Shown one piece after another: positions 42,106 to 50,381 of a DNA stretch of 64,000 nt. The stretch is taken from contig QCMQ01000002.1 in assembly GCA_003213615.1 (NCBI GenBank), positions 1-64,000 of the forward strand, written 5' to 3'. Numbering within the stretch: the first letter of the stretch is position 1; each line of letters opens with the position of its first letter. A program made the position numbers and the translations under genes. The notes below the pieces were generated by a model. That model saw only the letters and a list, made by a program, of their open reading frames with translations. It was not told the DNA's origin and did no database searches. This stretch comes from Pelagibacteraceae bacterium AG-422-D23. GTDB lineage: Bacteria; Pseudomonadota; Alphaproteobacteria; Pelagibacterales; Pelagibacteraceae.

Positions 42106-42659
42106 TAATCATACTTCCATTTAATACCACAGCCCGCACTTGGTATTTGCTCTTCAGGACCTTTTCCAGTTTCAGCTATTTGTCTCATAGCTCTAAGCAG
42201 ATCACTTTCTCCGTGTTTAACTGGAATAAACTTTTTAAGTTCTCTTAATCGTCCTCTGTATTGAAGTTCTAGATTTTTATTATAGCCAAAGAAATCTGGA
42301 GTACATACAGCATCATATGCTTTAGCAATTTCTTGAGTATCATCATGTAAGTAAGGAAAATTGAAATGATTTTCATTAGAAAATTTAATCATGTTATCAA
42401 ACGAGTCATCTGGATAATTAACAAAGTCATTTGAGCAGATAGCAACTGAGTTGATACCAATTTTGTTTAATTCACTACAATCTTCAACTAATTCTTTTGT
42501 GATAGCTTTTACATATGGGCAATGATTACAAATGAACATTATCAAAGTTCCATTTTCACCTTTGATATCATTTAAAGACAGAATTTTATTATCAGTAGAT
42601 TTTAATTCAAATGGAATAGCTTTTTGACCAAAATCACATATTGGAGTTTGAATAGGCAT
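42105..42659 (-). CDS. Thioredoxin-fold AhpC/TSA-like protein
   Basis: Redox protein of the thioredoxin superfamily, 184 aa, no signal peptide. The active-site CNHCPY (C44, C47) replaces the usual CGPC, and PFELKSTDNKILSLNDIKG and YAVCTP-type residues (AYDAVCTPDFFGY near 113) match the redoxin family with a cis-Pro loop. Such proteins are common as single-domain peroxiredoxin-like oxidoreductases. Its start codon is only 19 bases from the divergent carbonic anhydrase-like gene. Confidence 0.82.
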   Translation of the reverse strand: MPIQTPICDFGQKAIPFELKSTDNKILSLNDIKGENGTLIMFICNHCPYVKAITKELVEDCSELNKIGINSVAICSNDFVNYPDDSFDNMIKFSNENHFNFPYLHDDTQEIAKAYDAVCTPDFFGYNKNLELQYRGRLRELKKFIPVKHGESDLLRAMRQIAETGKGPEEQIPSAGCGIKWKYD

Positions 42660-42678
42660 AATGTAAAATATATAGATT

Positions 42679-43191
42679 ATGTTTTATGATTTAAAAGATA
42701 AAAAACCAAAAAACTCTGGCGAAAATTGGGTAGCTCCAAATGCTACAATAATAGGGGATGTTACTTTAGAAAAAAATACAAGTATTTGGTTTAATGCAGT
42801 GCTTAGAGGCGATATTGAAAATATTCATATTGGTGAAGGATCTAATGTACAAGATGGGAGCGTATTGCACACAGATCCTGGATGTCCTTTAAAGGTAGGA
42901 AAAAATGTTACTGTTGGCCATTTAGTTATGCTTCATGGATGTACCATTGGAGATAATAGTTTAATTGGTATTGGAGCTGTTATCTTAAATAAAGCTAACA
43001 TTGGAAAGAATTGTATTATTGGAGCTAAAGCTTTAATAACAGAAAATAAAGTCATACCAGATAATTCCTTGGTTGTTGGTTCACCAGGTAAAATTATTAG
43101 AGAAGTTACAGAAGAAGAAAAAAAAGCAGTCTTTGAAAATACAAAACAATATCAAGATAATTGGAAAAAATATTCTAAATCAATATTTTAA
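42679..43191 (+). CDS. Gamma-carbonic anhydrase family protein (YrdA/PaaY type)
   Basis: Left-handed beta-helix hexapeptide-repeat protein, 170 aa, forming trimers in this family. The metal ligands H64, H81 and H86 (VLHTDP, VGHLVMLHGC) have the exact 17/5 spacing of gamma-carbonic anhydrase homologues. WVAPNATIIGDV at the N terminus fixes the start. Enzymatic activity is not guaranteed, as many relatives lack it or act as thioesterases. Stops one base before the following secreted protein gene. Confidence 0.9.
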   Translation: MFYDLKDKKPKNSGENWVAPNATIIGDVTLEKNTSIWFNAVLRGDIENIHIGEGSNVQDGSVLHTDPGCPLKVGKNVTVGHLVMLHGCTIGDNSLIGIGAVILNKANIGKNCIIGAKALITENKVIPDNSLVVGSPGKIIREVTEEEKKAVFENTKQYQDNWKKYSKSIF

Positions 43192-44523
43192 ATGAAAATA
43201 TTTTTATTCTTAATATTTTTATTTTTTTCATTTTTTAGTTATTCTCAAGCAGAAATCAAAGAACCAGGAAAAATAAATAGTTTGAAGTGTGCAGTAGGTG
43301 CACTAGATGCTTACTTTGAGCTTCAAGAATACTTAGAAAAAAAACCGAAATATAAAGGTGTAGTATATTTAGCATGTGATACCTCGAGTGGAGAATATTC
43401 ATGGACATGGCAATCATCTAAAAATATTGAAAAAGCTCACACAAAAGCTTTTAAAAATTGTACAAAAAATTCTAACAGTCGTGGAACAGGAGAGTGTTTT
43501 TTATTTGCAGAAAATAATAAAATAGTTTGGCAATTATCTGAGAGAAGAATGGAAATGTTTAAAAAAACATTAGCAAAAAAACAAAATAATGAACCTATAG
43601 AAAAAGATGTTAATTTTACTCATGCTGGAGCATGGAATGTAAAATCAAGTGAAAATGATTTTGTAAAATTTAAAAATCAAAAAAATGAGCTAAAATTTAA
43701 AAAGAGAGAAGACGAGATTCCAGGACGTTATTTATTTGATCAGGAGGATGTCACAGATGACTATCAAGTTCACGCAATATATATTTTAGCCGCCGACTCT
43801 AAAGATAAAAAATTTGATACAAAAGGAATAATCGAAAAAATTGTTTTTAAGGCCAATAAACATATGAAAAAGAAAACAAAAGGAAAAGAATTAAGATTAG
43901 ATTTAACTAAAGATGGTAAACTTGATGTAAGTTTTTTAAGAGTAGACAGAACAAAAAAACAAATAAATGTTGATGATGCAGCTACTTATCTAACAGGAAT
44001 GGCAGTCAAGAATGGTTTTTATAATCCTAAAAAAATTTATACTATTTTTTATCAAGATAAATACAGAGATGAAGGAGGACAAGTTGGGCAAGCAATGCTA
44101 ATTGGAGACAAAGGAAATGTGGAAATTGTATCTGGTGTTACATACTTGGGTTACGGCACAAAAGACTCATGGAAAATTCATCTTCATGAGATATTTCATG
44201 CCTTAGGTTTTGTACAGTTATGTGCACCTGGAGCAGTAACAGATGAAAATAGTAGATGGGGGAAAAATGATCACTTAAAGTATAGTGGAGATATTATGAG
44301 TGACATGGGAGGTGACGCAAATAATATTGACAAAAAAAATACTGAATATTATGGTCATTCCAATCCAAATTGTCCCATGGATTTAAAGAAAAGTGCCTAC
44401 TTAACTCCAACAGAATTAGACCCTCAATTACTTCCTTATTTAAAAGGTTGTGTCATAACAAAAAGATTAAGTAAATATAGTCACGAAAATTCTTTAAATT
44501 GTTTAGCTAAATTAGAATTTTAG
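43192..44523 (+). CDS. Secreted putative zinc protease, SAR11-type
   Basis: 443-residue exported protein of unknown family. A signal peptide (residues 1-21, FSFFSYSQA) leads to an N-terminal Cys-containing region (residues 28-120, YLACDTSSGEYSWTWQSS and CTKNSNSRGTGECFLFAEN) that resembles small stress/DUF4189-like domains. The C-terminal half carries HEIFHALGF at residues 332-340, a zincin HExxH motif; the residue where a metzincin would have its third His is Gln. Cys residues flanking it suggest a disulfide-bonded periplasmic enzyme. The catalytic role is inferred from the motif only. Confidence 0.6.
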   Translation: MKIFLFLIFLFFSFFSYSQAEIKEPGKINSLKCAVGALDAYFELQEYLEKKPKYKGVVYLACDTSSGEYSWTWQSSKNIEKAHTKAFKNCTKNSNSRGTGECFLFAENNKIVWQLSERRMEMFKKTLAKKQNNEPIEKDVNFTHAGAWNVKSSENDFVKFKNQKNELKFKKREDEIPGRYLFDQEDVTDDYQVHAIYILAADSKDKKFDTKGIIEKIVFKANKHMKKKTKGKELRLDLTKDGKLDVSFLRVDRTKKQINVDDAATYLTGMAVKNGFYNPKKIYTIFYQDKYRDEGGQVGQAMLIGDKGNVEIVSGVTYLGYGTKDSWKIHLHEIFHALGFVQLCAPGAVTDENSRWGKNDHLKYSGDIMSDMGGDANNIDKKNTEYYGHSNPNCPMDLKKSAYLTPTELDPQLLPYLKGCVITKRLSKYSHENSLNCLAKLEF

Positions 44524-44527
44524 GAGG
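44522..44527 (+). promoter_or_regulatory. Consensus Shine-Dalgarno
   Basis: AGGAGG, a perfect match to the anti-SD core, overlaps the stop codon of the upstream gene and sits five bases before the ATG at 44533. It stands out because most starts in this window have weak or no SD sequence. Confidence 0.6.
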
Positions 44528-44532
44528 AAAAT

Positions 44533-44823
44533 ATGCCAGCAGGTTATGTAATAGCACAATTGAAAATAACTAATCCTGAGAATTATAAAGAGTATGTTGA
44601 AAAAGTAACCCCACTTGTAAAAAAATTTGGTGGAGAATTTTTAGTAAGAGCTGGTGAATTTCAAATATTTGACGGAGAAACAAAATTTCCAAGAATTATT
44701 ATTCTTAAATTTCCTACATATGAAAAAGCATTAGAATGGTACAATTCTGAAGAATACAAACCAATAAAACAAATAAGATTAGATAATTCCGAAGGTACAA
44801 ATATAATTATTAAAGGTATTTGA
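44533..44823 (+). CDS. DUF1330 family protein
   Basis: Small cytoplasmic dimeric alpha/beta-barrel-fold protein, 96 aa. MPAGYVIAQLKITNPENYKEYVEKV and FPRIIILKFPTYEKALEWYNSEEYKPIKQIR are the two DUF1330 halves. Function unknown for the family. Full consensus AGGAGG ribosome site suggests strong translation. Confidence 0.88.
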   Translation: MPAGYVIAQLKITNPENYKEYVEKVTPLVKKFGGEFLVRAGEFQIFDGETKFPRIIILKFPTYEKALEWYNSEEYKPIKQIRLDNSEGTNIIIKGI

Positions 44824-44836
44824 AAGAATAATTGGT

Positions 44837-45040
44837 TTAGTTAAATAATAGATCGTTCACCGAATAAATGATCAATCCAATTATTACTATAAATAAAATT
44901 AAGAAAGATAATTGCCCACTTAACTTAGATTTAATTTTGGTTTTACCCTCTTTAAATTTTTTAAAATGGATACTCCCAAATCTCATTACAGCTAATCCTA
45001 AAATTATAAGAAATGCTGTAAATATATATCCAGTAACCAT
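44837..45040 (-). CDS. Small two-helix membrane protein
   Basis: 67-residue protein, start codon directly after the stop codon of the flavin-type gene upstream. Two hydrophobic helices (about residues 3-20 and 45-63) flank a Lys-rich loop (KKFKEGKTKIKSK), so a hairpin in the inner membrane is predicted. No family recognised. Its exact abutment with the upstream gene and the clear helix pattern support it as real. Confidence 0.55.
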   Translation of the reverse strand: MVTGYIFTAFLIILGLAVMRFGSIHFKKFKEGKTKIKSKLSGQLSFLILFIVIIGLIIYSVNDLLFN

Positions 45041-45646
45041 CTATGGAACTAACCAGGTATCTTTTTTATTTTCTAAATTAAACTTTGCTCTTCTGTGGCC
45101 TTTAGCTGCTAAATAAAGCCATTCAATAGATTTGATTTTACATTGAATAACAGTAAAGTTTTTATAACCTTCTTCACTTTGTTCTTTTGTATAATCAAAA
45201 TTATCCAGTTCTGGTTTTAGTCCAGAGGTAGGAAGATCTGATTCAGTTCCAGGTCCATTATCAACTAAATAACATTTTCTACTAATATGTTGGGTTTTAG
45301 ACCAAGATTCTTTTGTTACATCATTATTGTGATTAATAATGCATTCTACTTTCAATCTTACCTGTATTTTTTCGTCTTTATCATAAAATAACATTGCTGC
45401 ATTTTTATTCGCTTTCAATTTTTCAATTTTATCTGATCTAATATCGCTATGATATTGTACTAAATTATTTGATTGATCAGATTTTCTTAGCACTACAATT
45501 CTTCCATCAAAATCTGATTGATCACCACAAATGAATACCGGTATTCTAAAAGGAGAACCTCTGTCTTTCACAGCATTATCCAGCATTAACCAAATTTTCT
45601 TTTTGATCTCTGCAAAGTCCTCGTAATAAGGAACTGTATCTGTCAC
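45041..45646 (-). CDS. Pyridoxamine-5'-phosphate oxidase-like flavin-binding protein
   Basis: Split-barrel flavoprotein-like protein, 201 aa, cytoplasmic. The PNPOx features are the GRIVVLRKSDQSNNLVQYHSD block (strand with Arg, near residue 48), SDKIEKLKANKNAAMLFYDK near 70, and the C-terminal IEWLYLAAKGHRRAKF with the conserved W-L...H-R-A pattern of Alr4036-type homologues. True pyridoxal 5'-phosphate synthesis is not assured; the group includes many uncharacterised oxidoreductases. Lies 5 bases after the hydroxyacid dehydrogenase gene. Confidence 0.75.
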   Translation of the reverse strand: MTDTVPYYEDFAEIKKKIWLMLDNAVKDRGSPFRIPVFICGDQSDFDGRIVVLRKSDQSNNLVQYHSDIRSDKIEKLKANKNAAMLFYDKDEKIQVRLKVECIINHNNDVTKESWSKTQHISRKCYLVDNGPGTESDLPTSGLKPELDNFDYTKEQSEEGYKNFTVIQCKIKSIEWLYLAAKGHRRAKFNLENKKDTWLVP

Positions 45647-45651
45647 AAATA

Positions 45652-46527
45652 TTATTTTTTCTTTTTTAATCTAGCAATCAAACCTGAACTATCCCAACGA
45701 TTTCCACCCATTTCTTGAACCTCAGCATAATAACCATCAATAATTTCTGTTATAGGAACAGGCGAGCCATTTTTTTTAGCTTCTTCGATTGCAATTTTTA
45801 AATCTTTTCTCATCCAATCAATAGCAAAACCATAATCAAATTTATCATCAGTCATAGTTCGGTATCTATTTTCCATTTGCCAAGATTGTGCTGCACCTTT
45901 AGAAATAGTTTCCATAACTTTATCCATATCTAAACCAGCATTTATTCCAAAATTGATTGCTTCAGATAAACCTTGGACTGTTCCAGCAATACACATTTGG
46001 TTCATCATTTTTGTTAACTGACCACTTCCACAAGGACCAATTAATTTTACTTTTTTACTGTAGCAATCAATTACAGGTTCAGCTTTTTTAAACACTTCTT
46101 CATCACCACCAACCATAACTGTTAGTATTCCACCCTCAGCACCAGCTTGTCCACCGGAAATAGGGGCATCTAAAAAACTAAACCCTTTATCATTTGCTTT
46201 TTTATTTAATTCTCTTGATACTTCTGCAGATACAGTTGAGTTATCAATAAAAATAGACCCAGCTTTTGCTGTGTTAAATAATCCATTTTCTCCAGTTGCT
46301 ACTTCTCTTAAATCATCATCATTACCAACACATGTAAAAATAAAATCAGCACCATCTGCAGCCTCCGCAGGTGTATTCGCCATTTTACCTTTATATTCAC
46401 CAATCCATTTTTCAGCTTTAGATTTAGTTCTATTAAAAACAGTTACATTGTGTCCGGCTTTTGATATATAACCAGCCATTGGGTAGCCCATGACCCCAAG
46501 ACCTATGAAAGCAACATTACAAGTCAT
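45652..46527 (-). CDS. 3-hydroxyisobutyrate/2-hydroxy-3-oxopropionate dehydrogenase family
   Basis: NAD(P)-dependent beta-hydroxyacid dehydrogenase, 291 aa. The Rossmann start VAFIGLGVMGYPMAGYIS, the substrate loop FLDAPISGGQAGAEGGILTVMVGG near residue 118 and the catalytic Lys in GSGQLTKMMNQM near residue 171 are all intact. Substrates in this family include hydroxyisobutyrate, tartronate semialdehyde and sulfolactaldehyde. No pathway partner nearby decides among them. Start codon is only 11 bases from the divergent MFS gene. Confidence 0.87.
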   Translation of the reverse strand: MTCNVAFIGLGVMGYPMAGYISKAGHNVTVFNRTKSKAEKWIGEYKGKMANTPAEAADGADFIFTCVGNDDDLREVATGENGLFNTAKAGSIFIDNSTVSAEVSRELNKKANDKGFSFLDAPISGGQAGAEGGILTVMVGGDEEVFKKAEPVIDCYSKKVKLIGPCGSGQLTKMMNQMCIAGTVQGLSEAINFGINAGLDMDKVMETISKGAAQSWQMENRYRTMTDDKFDYGFAIDWMRKDLKIAIEEAKKNGSPVPITEIIDGYYAEVQEMGGNRWDSSGLIARLKKKK

Positions 46528-46538
46528 AATTTTTTTCT

Positions 46539-47744
46539 ATGTTTAAAAGTTTAAGTTTAAAAGTAATTGTATTTGGATTTATTTTTACATTTTTTTCAAG
46601 TTTTGGACAGAGTTTTTTTCTTGGCCTATTTAATTCTAGTATTAGAGACGCCTTATCAATTACACATGGACAATTTGGCTCAATTTATGCATCAGCCACC
46701 TTATTAAGTAGTATCGTTTTAGTTTGGATTGGAAAAAAAATTGATGATGTAAATATTTTAAAATTTGCATCTTATGTAATAATTTTTTTATCAGCTTCCT
46801 GTTTTATATTTTCAAAGATTTCATCTGTTATTTTTTTATTTATAGGAATTTTTTTAATGCGTTTAGCTGGACAAGGTTTATCAAGTCACACAGCTACAAC
46901 AACCATATCTCGTTTCTTTGAAAAAAATCGAGGTAGAGCTTTAAGCACAGGTTGGTTAGGTTTGTCTTTAGCTGAATTTATAATGCCAGTTTTAATTGTT
47001 TTTTTATTAACTTTTATAGAATGGAGAGATATTTGGGTTTCAATTTCTATTTTAGTTATACTTGTTTTGCCTGTTGCAACTTTTATTTTAGTAAAAGAGG
47101 TTAAGCTTGATACTAGAGAAGAGTCTAAAGTAGAAGAGAATAATAAAGAAATTAAACAATGGAAAAGAATAGAGGTTTTAAAAGATTATAGATTTTACAT
47201 TATGTGTATGACGATGTTAGCAATGCCATGGATTGCAACAGGATCTTTTGTCTATCAGTCTTTTATATCTTCTTCTAAAGAGTGGGGACCTTATGTGATT
47301 GCACAATCATTTATGGCTTACTCTATTTTATCAGTGATTACTCTGTTTATATCTGGTTTTTTAATTGATAAATTTTCAAGTAGAAAATTATTAATCTATA
47401 TGAATATCCCACTTCTTTTTGGCACTATAGTTCTCTACTATTTTGATGCACCGCTGTCTTCTTTTGTATTTTTTGGTTTAGTGGGGGTAACCAATGGTTT
47501 GGCAAACGTGCTTGGTTCCTCAACTTGGGCTGAGATTTATGGTGTTAAATATATTGGGTCAATAAAAGCCTTAACAACTGCATTGATGGTATTTTCAACA
47601 GCATTTGGTACAGCTCTTTTTGGCTTTCTTATTGATATTGGTTTTTCAATTGAAGACATAGCCGTTGTTTCAGGAACTTATATCTTTGGCTCAATTATTC
47701 TTCTTTATTTGGTTAAAAATAAGTTAAATCCTCATTATTCATAA
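46539..47744 (+). CDS. MFS transporter (OFA/monocarboxylate-like)
   Basis: Major facilitator, 401 aa, 12 hydrophobic segments in two sixes with a charged central loop (residues 190-212, DTREESKVEENNKEIKQWKR). The N half has FGSIYASATLLSSIVLVWIGKKIDD, the A-motif-like region, and GRALSTGWLGLSLAEFIMP near residue 127. Likely a carboxylate transporter, but no substrate residue is diagnostic. Divergent from the hydroxyacid dehydrogenase with an 11-bp gap, so both promoters must extend into coding DNA. Confidence 0.88.
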   Translation: MFKSLSLKVIVFGFIFTFFSSFGQSFFLGLFNSSIRDALSITHGQFGSIYASATLLSSIVLVWIGKKIDDVNILKFASYVIIFLSASCFIFSKISSVIFLFIGIFLMRLAGQGLSSHTATTTISRFFEKNRGRALSTGWLGLSLAEFIMPVLIVFLLTFIEWRDIWVSISILVILVLPVATFILVKEVKLDTREESKVEENNKEIKQWKRIEVLKDYRFYIMCMTMLAMPWIATGSFVYQSFISSSKEWGPYVIAQSFMAYSILSVITLFISGFLIDKFSSRKLLIYMNIPLLFGTIVLYYFDAPLSSFVFFGLVGVTNGLANVLGSSTWAEIYGVKYIGSIKALTTALMVFSTAFGTALFGFLIDIGFSIEDIAVVSGTYIFGSIILLYLVKNKLNPHYS

Positions 47745-47754
47745 AAAATAGCCC

Positions 47755-47785
47755 TTGATTTTTAAAGACTCACTGTGTAGATACT
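47755..47785 (+). promoter_or_regulatory. Candidate rpoZ promoter with leaderless start
   Basis: TTGATT (47755-47760) with TAGATA (47778-47783) at 17-bp spacing or GATACT (47780-47785) at 19. The -10 ends 4-6 bases before the rpoZ ATG and there is no SD, so transcription would begin at or next to the start codon. Confidence 0.45.
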
Positions 47786-47789
47786 CCGC

Positions 47790-48326
47790 ATGGCTAGAGT
47801 TACAGTAGAAGATTGTATAGATAAAGTAGAGAGTCCTTACGAATTAGTACTTGTTGCTAAAGAAAGAGCTACTCAATTAAATTCAGGAATAGAACCAACA
47901 ATTGATAGAGATAACGATAAAAATACCGTTATTTCATTAAGAGAAATTGCAGAGGAAAAAATTAAAGTTTCAGATTTAACAGATAGTGCTGTTTACAAAC
48001 TTAGAAAACATGTGGAACAAGTTGATGATACTGCAGAGGATGATGAAGAAATAGGTGATGATTTTGAAAATCTATATAAAGGTGAAATTTCAAAAAGTGG
48101 TACCCCAATTTTACCATCTAAAAGAGCAAGAAAAACACCTGAAAAAATTCAAGTAACAAAAGAAGATTTGGCTGAGCTATCTGAAACAGCTACAGCAGAC
48201 GTTGATAATTCAGTAGGAGAAGAAACGATGAATGAGCAAGGAGAAGTTTCTTTAGATGAAGTTTCAGAATCAGAAAATCAAGAAGCAGATGTATCTTCAG
48301 ACGACACTGAAGCTTCAAACTCATAA
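47790..48326 (+). CDS. rpoZ: RNA polymerase omega subunit with long acidic tail
   Basis: Small RNA polymerase subunit that aids assembly by clamping beta-prime. MARVTVEDCIDKVESPYELVLVAKERATQL at the start is diagnostic; VISLREIAEEKI near residue 48 is the second conserved helix. The protein is 178 aa whereas omega is often 80-130. From about residue 75 on it carries an Asp/Glu/Ser-rich tail with low complexity (DDTAEDDEEIGDD; EVSESENQEADVSSDDTEA). The tail is probably disordered. No SD; the start may be leaderless. Confidence 0.92.
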   Translation: MARVTVEDCIDKVESPYELVLVAKERATQLNSGIEPTIDRDNDKNTVISLREIAEEKIKVSDLTDSAVYKLRKHVEQVDDTAEDDEEIGDDFENLYKGEISKSGTPILPSKRARKTPEKIQVTKEDLAELSETATADVDNSVGEETMNEQGEVSLDEVSESENQEADVSSDDTEASNS

Positions 48327-48348
48327 AAAAATAATATAAAGTTATATC

Positions 48349-49341
48349 ATGAATAGGAAAGTGTCAGTTGCTCCTATGATGGATTGTACAGATCGTCATG
48401 AACGATTTTTTCTTAGATTAATATCTAAAAACACTCTTCTTTATACTGAGATGATAGTCGATGAAGCCATAAATAGAGGAGATAAAAAAAAGTTATTAGA
48501 GTTTAATATTAATGAGAAACCTGTAGCACTTCAATTAGGAGGATCTTCTCCAAAACTTTTAGCTGAAGCCACTAAAATAGGTGAAGATTTTGGTTATGAT
48601 GAAATCAATCTTAACTTAGGTTGTCCTAGTAAAAAAGTTGAAAAAAATAGATTTGGTGCTTGTTTAATGAAAGAGCCAAATTTAGTGGCAGATTGTTTAA
48701 GTAAAATGCAATCAGTTACAAAACTACCAGTAACTATAAAAACAAGAATTGGTTATGATGATGTGGAAGATTATGAAAATTTACACAGTTTTATTTCTAC
48801 TCTAAAAGCAACAGGGGTTAAAACTTTTATCATACATGCAAGAAAAGCAATGTTAGGTAAATTTACACCTAAGCAAAATTTAAATATTCCTCCTCTAAAA
48901 TACGAATATGTTTATAAATTAAAAAAAGATTTTCCAAATGAAGAGATTATTATCAATGGAGGAATAACTTCAGTAGATGAAATAAAACCTCATTTAGAAA
49001 AAACTGATGGTGTAATGATAGGAAGAGCTGCGTATCATACCCCTTATTTATTAGCAGATATTGAAAGAGAAATATTTAATAATGACGATGTTCCAAGCAG
49101 ACAAGATGTAATTGAACAGCTTATTCCTTATGTTAAAGAAGAATTAAAAAAAGGAACAAGATTAAATCAAATCATGAGACATACTCTTGGTTTATTTCAT
49201 GGTCAAACAGGTGCAAGTTATTGGAAAAGATATTTAAGTGAAAACATGTGTGTAAGAGATGCTGATGTGAAAAAAATTGATCACATTATGGATAAAATTA
49301 AATACAATAATGTAGATACTAGAGTAGGCCAGTCTGCTTAA
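48349..49341 (+). CDS. dusA: tRNA-dihydrouridine synthase A
   Basis: FMN-dependent enzyme that reduces uridine 20/20a in tRNA D-loops, 330 aa. DusA pattern: VSVAPMMDCTDRHERFFLRL at residues 5-24, PVALQLGGSSP near 58, DEINLNLGCPSKKV near 84 and the catalytic C105 in RFGACLMKEP, then TIKTRIGYDD near 138 and FIIHARKAMLGKFTPKQN. Follows rpoZ by 22 bases, perhaps in one transcript. Confidence 0.95.
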   Translation: MNRKVSVAPMMDCTDRHERFFLRLISKNTLLYTEMIVDEAINRGDKKKLLEFNINEKPVALQLGGSSPKLLAEATKIGEDFGYDEINLNLGCPSKKVEKNRFGACLMKEPNLVADCLSKMQSVTKLPVTIKTRIGYDDVEDYENLHSFISTLKATGVKTFIIHARKAMLGKFTPKQNLNIPPLKYEYVYKLKKDFPNEEIIINGGITSVDEIKPHLEKTDGVMIGRAAYHTPYLLADIEREIFNNDDVPSRQDVIEQLIPYVKEELKKGTRLNQIMRHTLGLFHGQTGASYWKRYLSENMCVRDADVKKIDHIMDKIKYNNVDTRVGQSA

Positions 49342-49381
49342 TTCAATTTTAACAAACGAATACAGTTATATTATTTTATTA

Positions 49382-50167
49382 ATGGTTTTAACAGCGATAC
49401 CAGTTGGTTTTGTTGCTGGATTATTTGGTATTGGCGGAGGGTTAATAACTGTTCCCTTTTTATATTTTATTTTTGGTTCTTTAGAAATTGATCCTCAATA
49501 TGTTATGCACCTTGCCGTTGGAACTTCCTTTGCAATTATAATACCAACATCTACAGTTTCAGTTTTAACACATCACAAATTTAAAGCTGTTGATTTCGAT
49601 ATTGTTAAAAACTATGGTTTGTTTGTTGTACTAGGTGTTGTTGTTGGTACTGCTTTTGCAGCTTCTTTAAAAACTAAATCTTTAGTTTTATTTTTTTCAA
49701 TTATGATTTTATTTTTAGGAATTTACTTATTGTTAATAAAAGAAAAGGAACAAAATATAATTGTTAAAATGAAATTACATCTAAAAGTAATTCTTGGTTT
49801 TTTTGTTGGGTTTATATCTGCTCCTATGGGTATAGGAGGAGCCGTAATGAATGTTCCTATCCTTAAGTTTTTTGGTTATTCAATAAATAAAGCTATAGGT
49901 AGTGCAGCAGCTATAGGTTTTTTAATTGCTCTATTTGGAGCAATAGGTTTTTTGATTTCAGGAAATTATTTAAACTCAAGTCTTCCATTAAGTATTGGTT
50001 TTATAAATATCCCTGCTTTTTTAATTTTCATACCGATTACAACTTTTATGGCACGGATAGGAGCTAAAACAGTTCATAGTATTGATAAGAATAAAATTAG
50101 TAAATTTTTTGGAATTTTTCTCTTAGTGGTTTCGATTAAATTTTTTTACGAATACTTAAAATTATAA
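49382..50167 (+). CDS. TSUP-family membrane protein (TauE/SafE type)
   Basis: Membrane transporter, 261 aa, seven to eight hydrophobic segments in two repeats, each with the family motif: GFVAGLFGIGGGLITVPFL at residues 8-26 and GFISAPMGIGGAVMNVPIL near 146. TSUP proteins export small anions such as sulfite or sulfoacetate, or import others. A sulfite exporter would suit an organism that desulfonates taurine, but this gene is about 30 kb from the tau genes and the link is speculative. Confidence 0.87.
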   Translation: MVLTAIPVGFVAGLFGIGGGLITVPFLYFIFGSLEIDPQYVMHLAVGTSFAIIIPTSTVSVLTHHKFKAVDFDIVKNYGLFVVLGVVVGTAFAASLKTKSLVLFFSIMILFLGIYLLLIKEKEQNIIVKMKLHLKVILGFFVGFISAPMGIGGAVMNVPILKFFGYSINKAIGSAAAIGFLIALFGAIGFLISGNYLNSSLPLSIGFINIPAFLIFIPITTFMARIGAKTVHSIDKNKISKFFGIFLLVVSIKFFYEYLKL

Positions 50168-50177
50168 CAAGCAAAAA

Positions 50178-50210
50178 AAAGAGGTGACTTCAGTCTCCCT
50201 CCATCACCTC
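50178..50210 (+). repeat. Structured repeat, copy 1
   Basis: AAAGAGGTGACTTCAGTCTC then, 5 bases on, TCACCTC. GAGGTGA (50181-50187) and TCACCTC (50204-50210) form a 7-bp stem with a 16-nt loop. The same blocks at the same spacing recur at 51490. It lies 10 bases after the TSUP gene. The rest of the 214-bp gap up to 50381 shows nothing else clear. Confidence 0.6.
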
Positions 50211-50381
50211 ACAATTTACACTAGTTGATTCTTTAAATATTCATGAACACTTATTAGTTGAAAATAAACATTATCAACCAATATTAACTCTAACAATCTT
50301 AAGTTGTATTTAGTTTTAAAAAAAACTCAATTTAGCCATACATAATATTTAGTGTTATTATTCTAATTGATACTTTTAAAA

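Noticed and set aside
50367-50381. TTG start for the coiled-coil gene
   Set aside because: No ribosome site and an ATG occurs five codons on at 50382.
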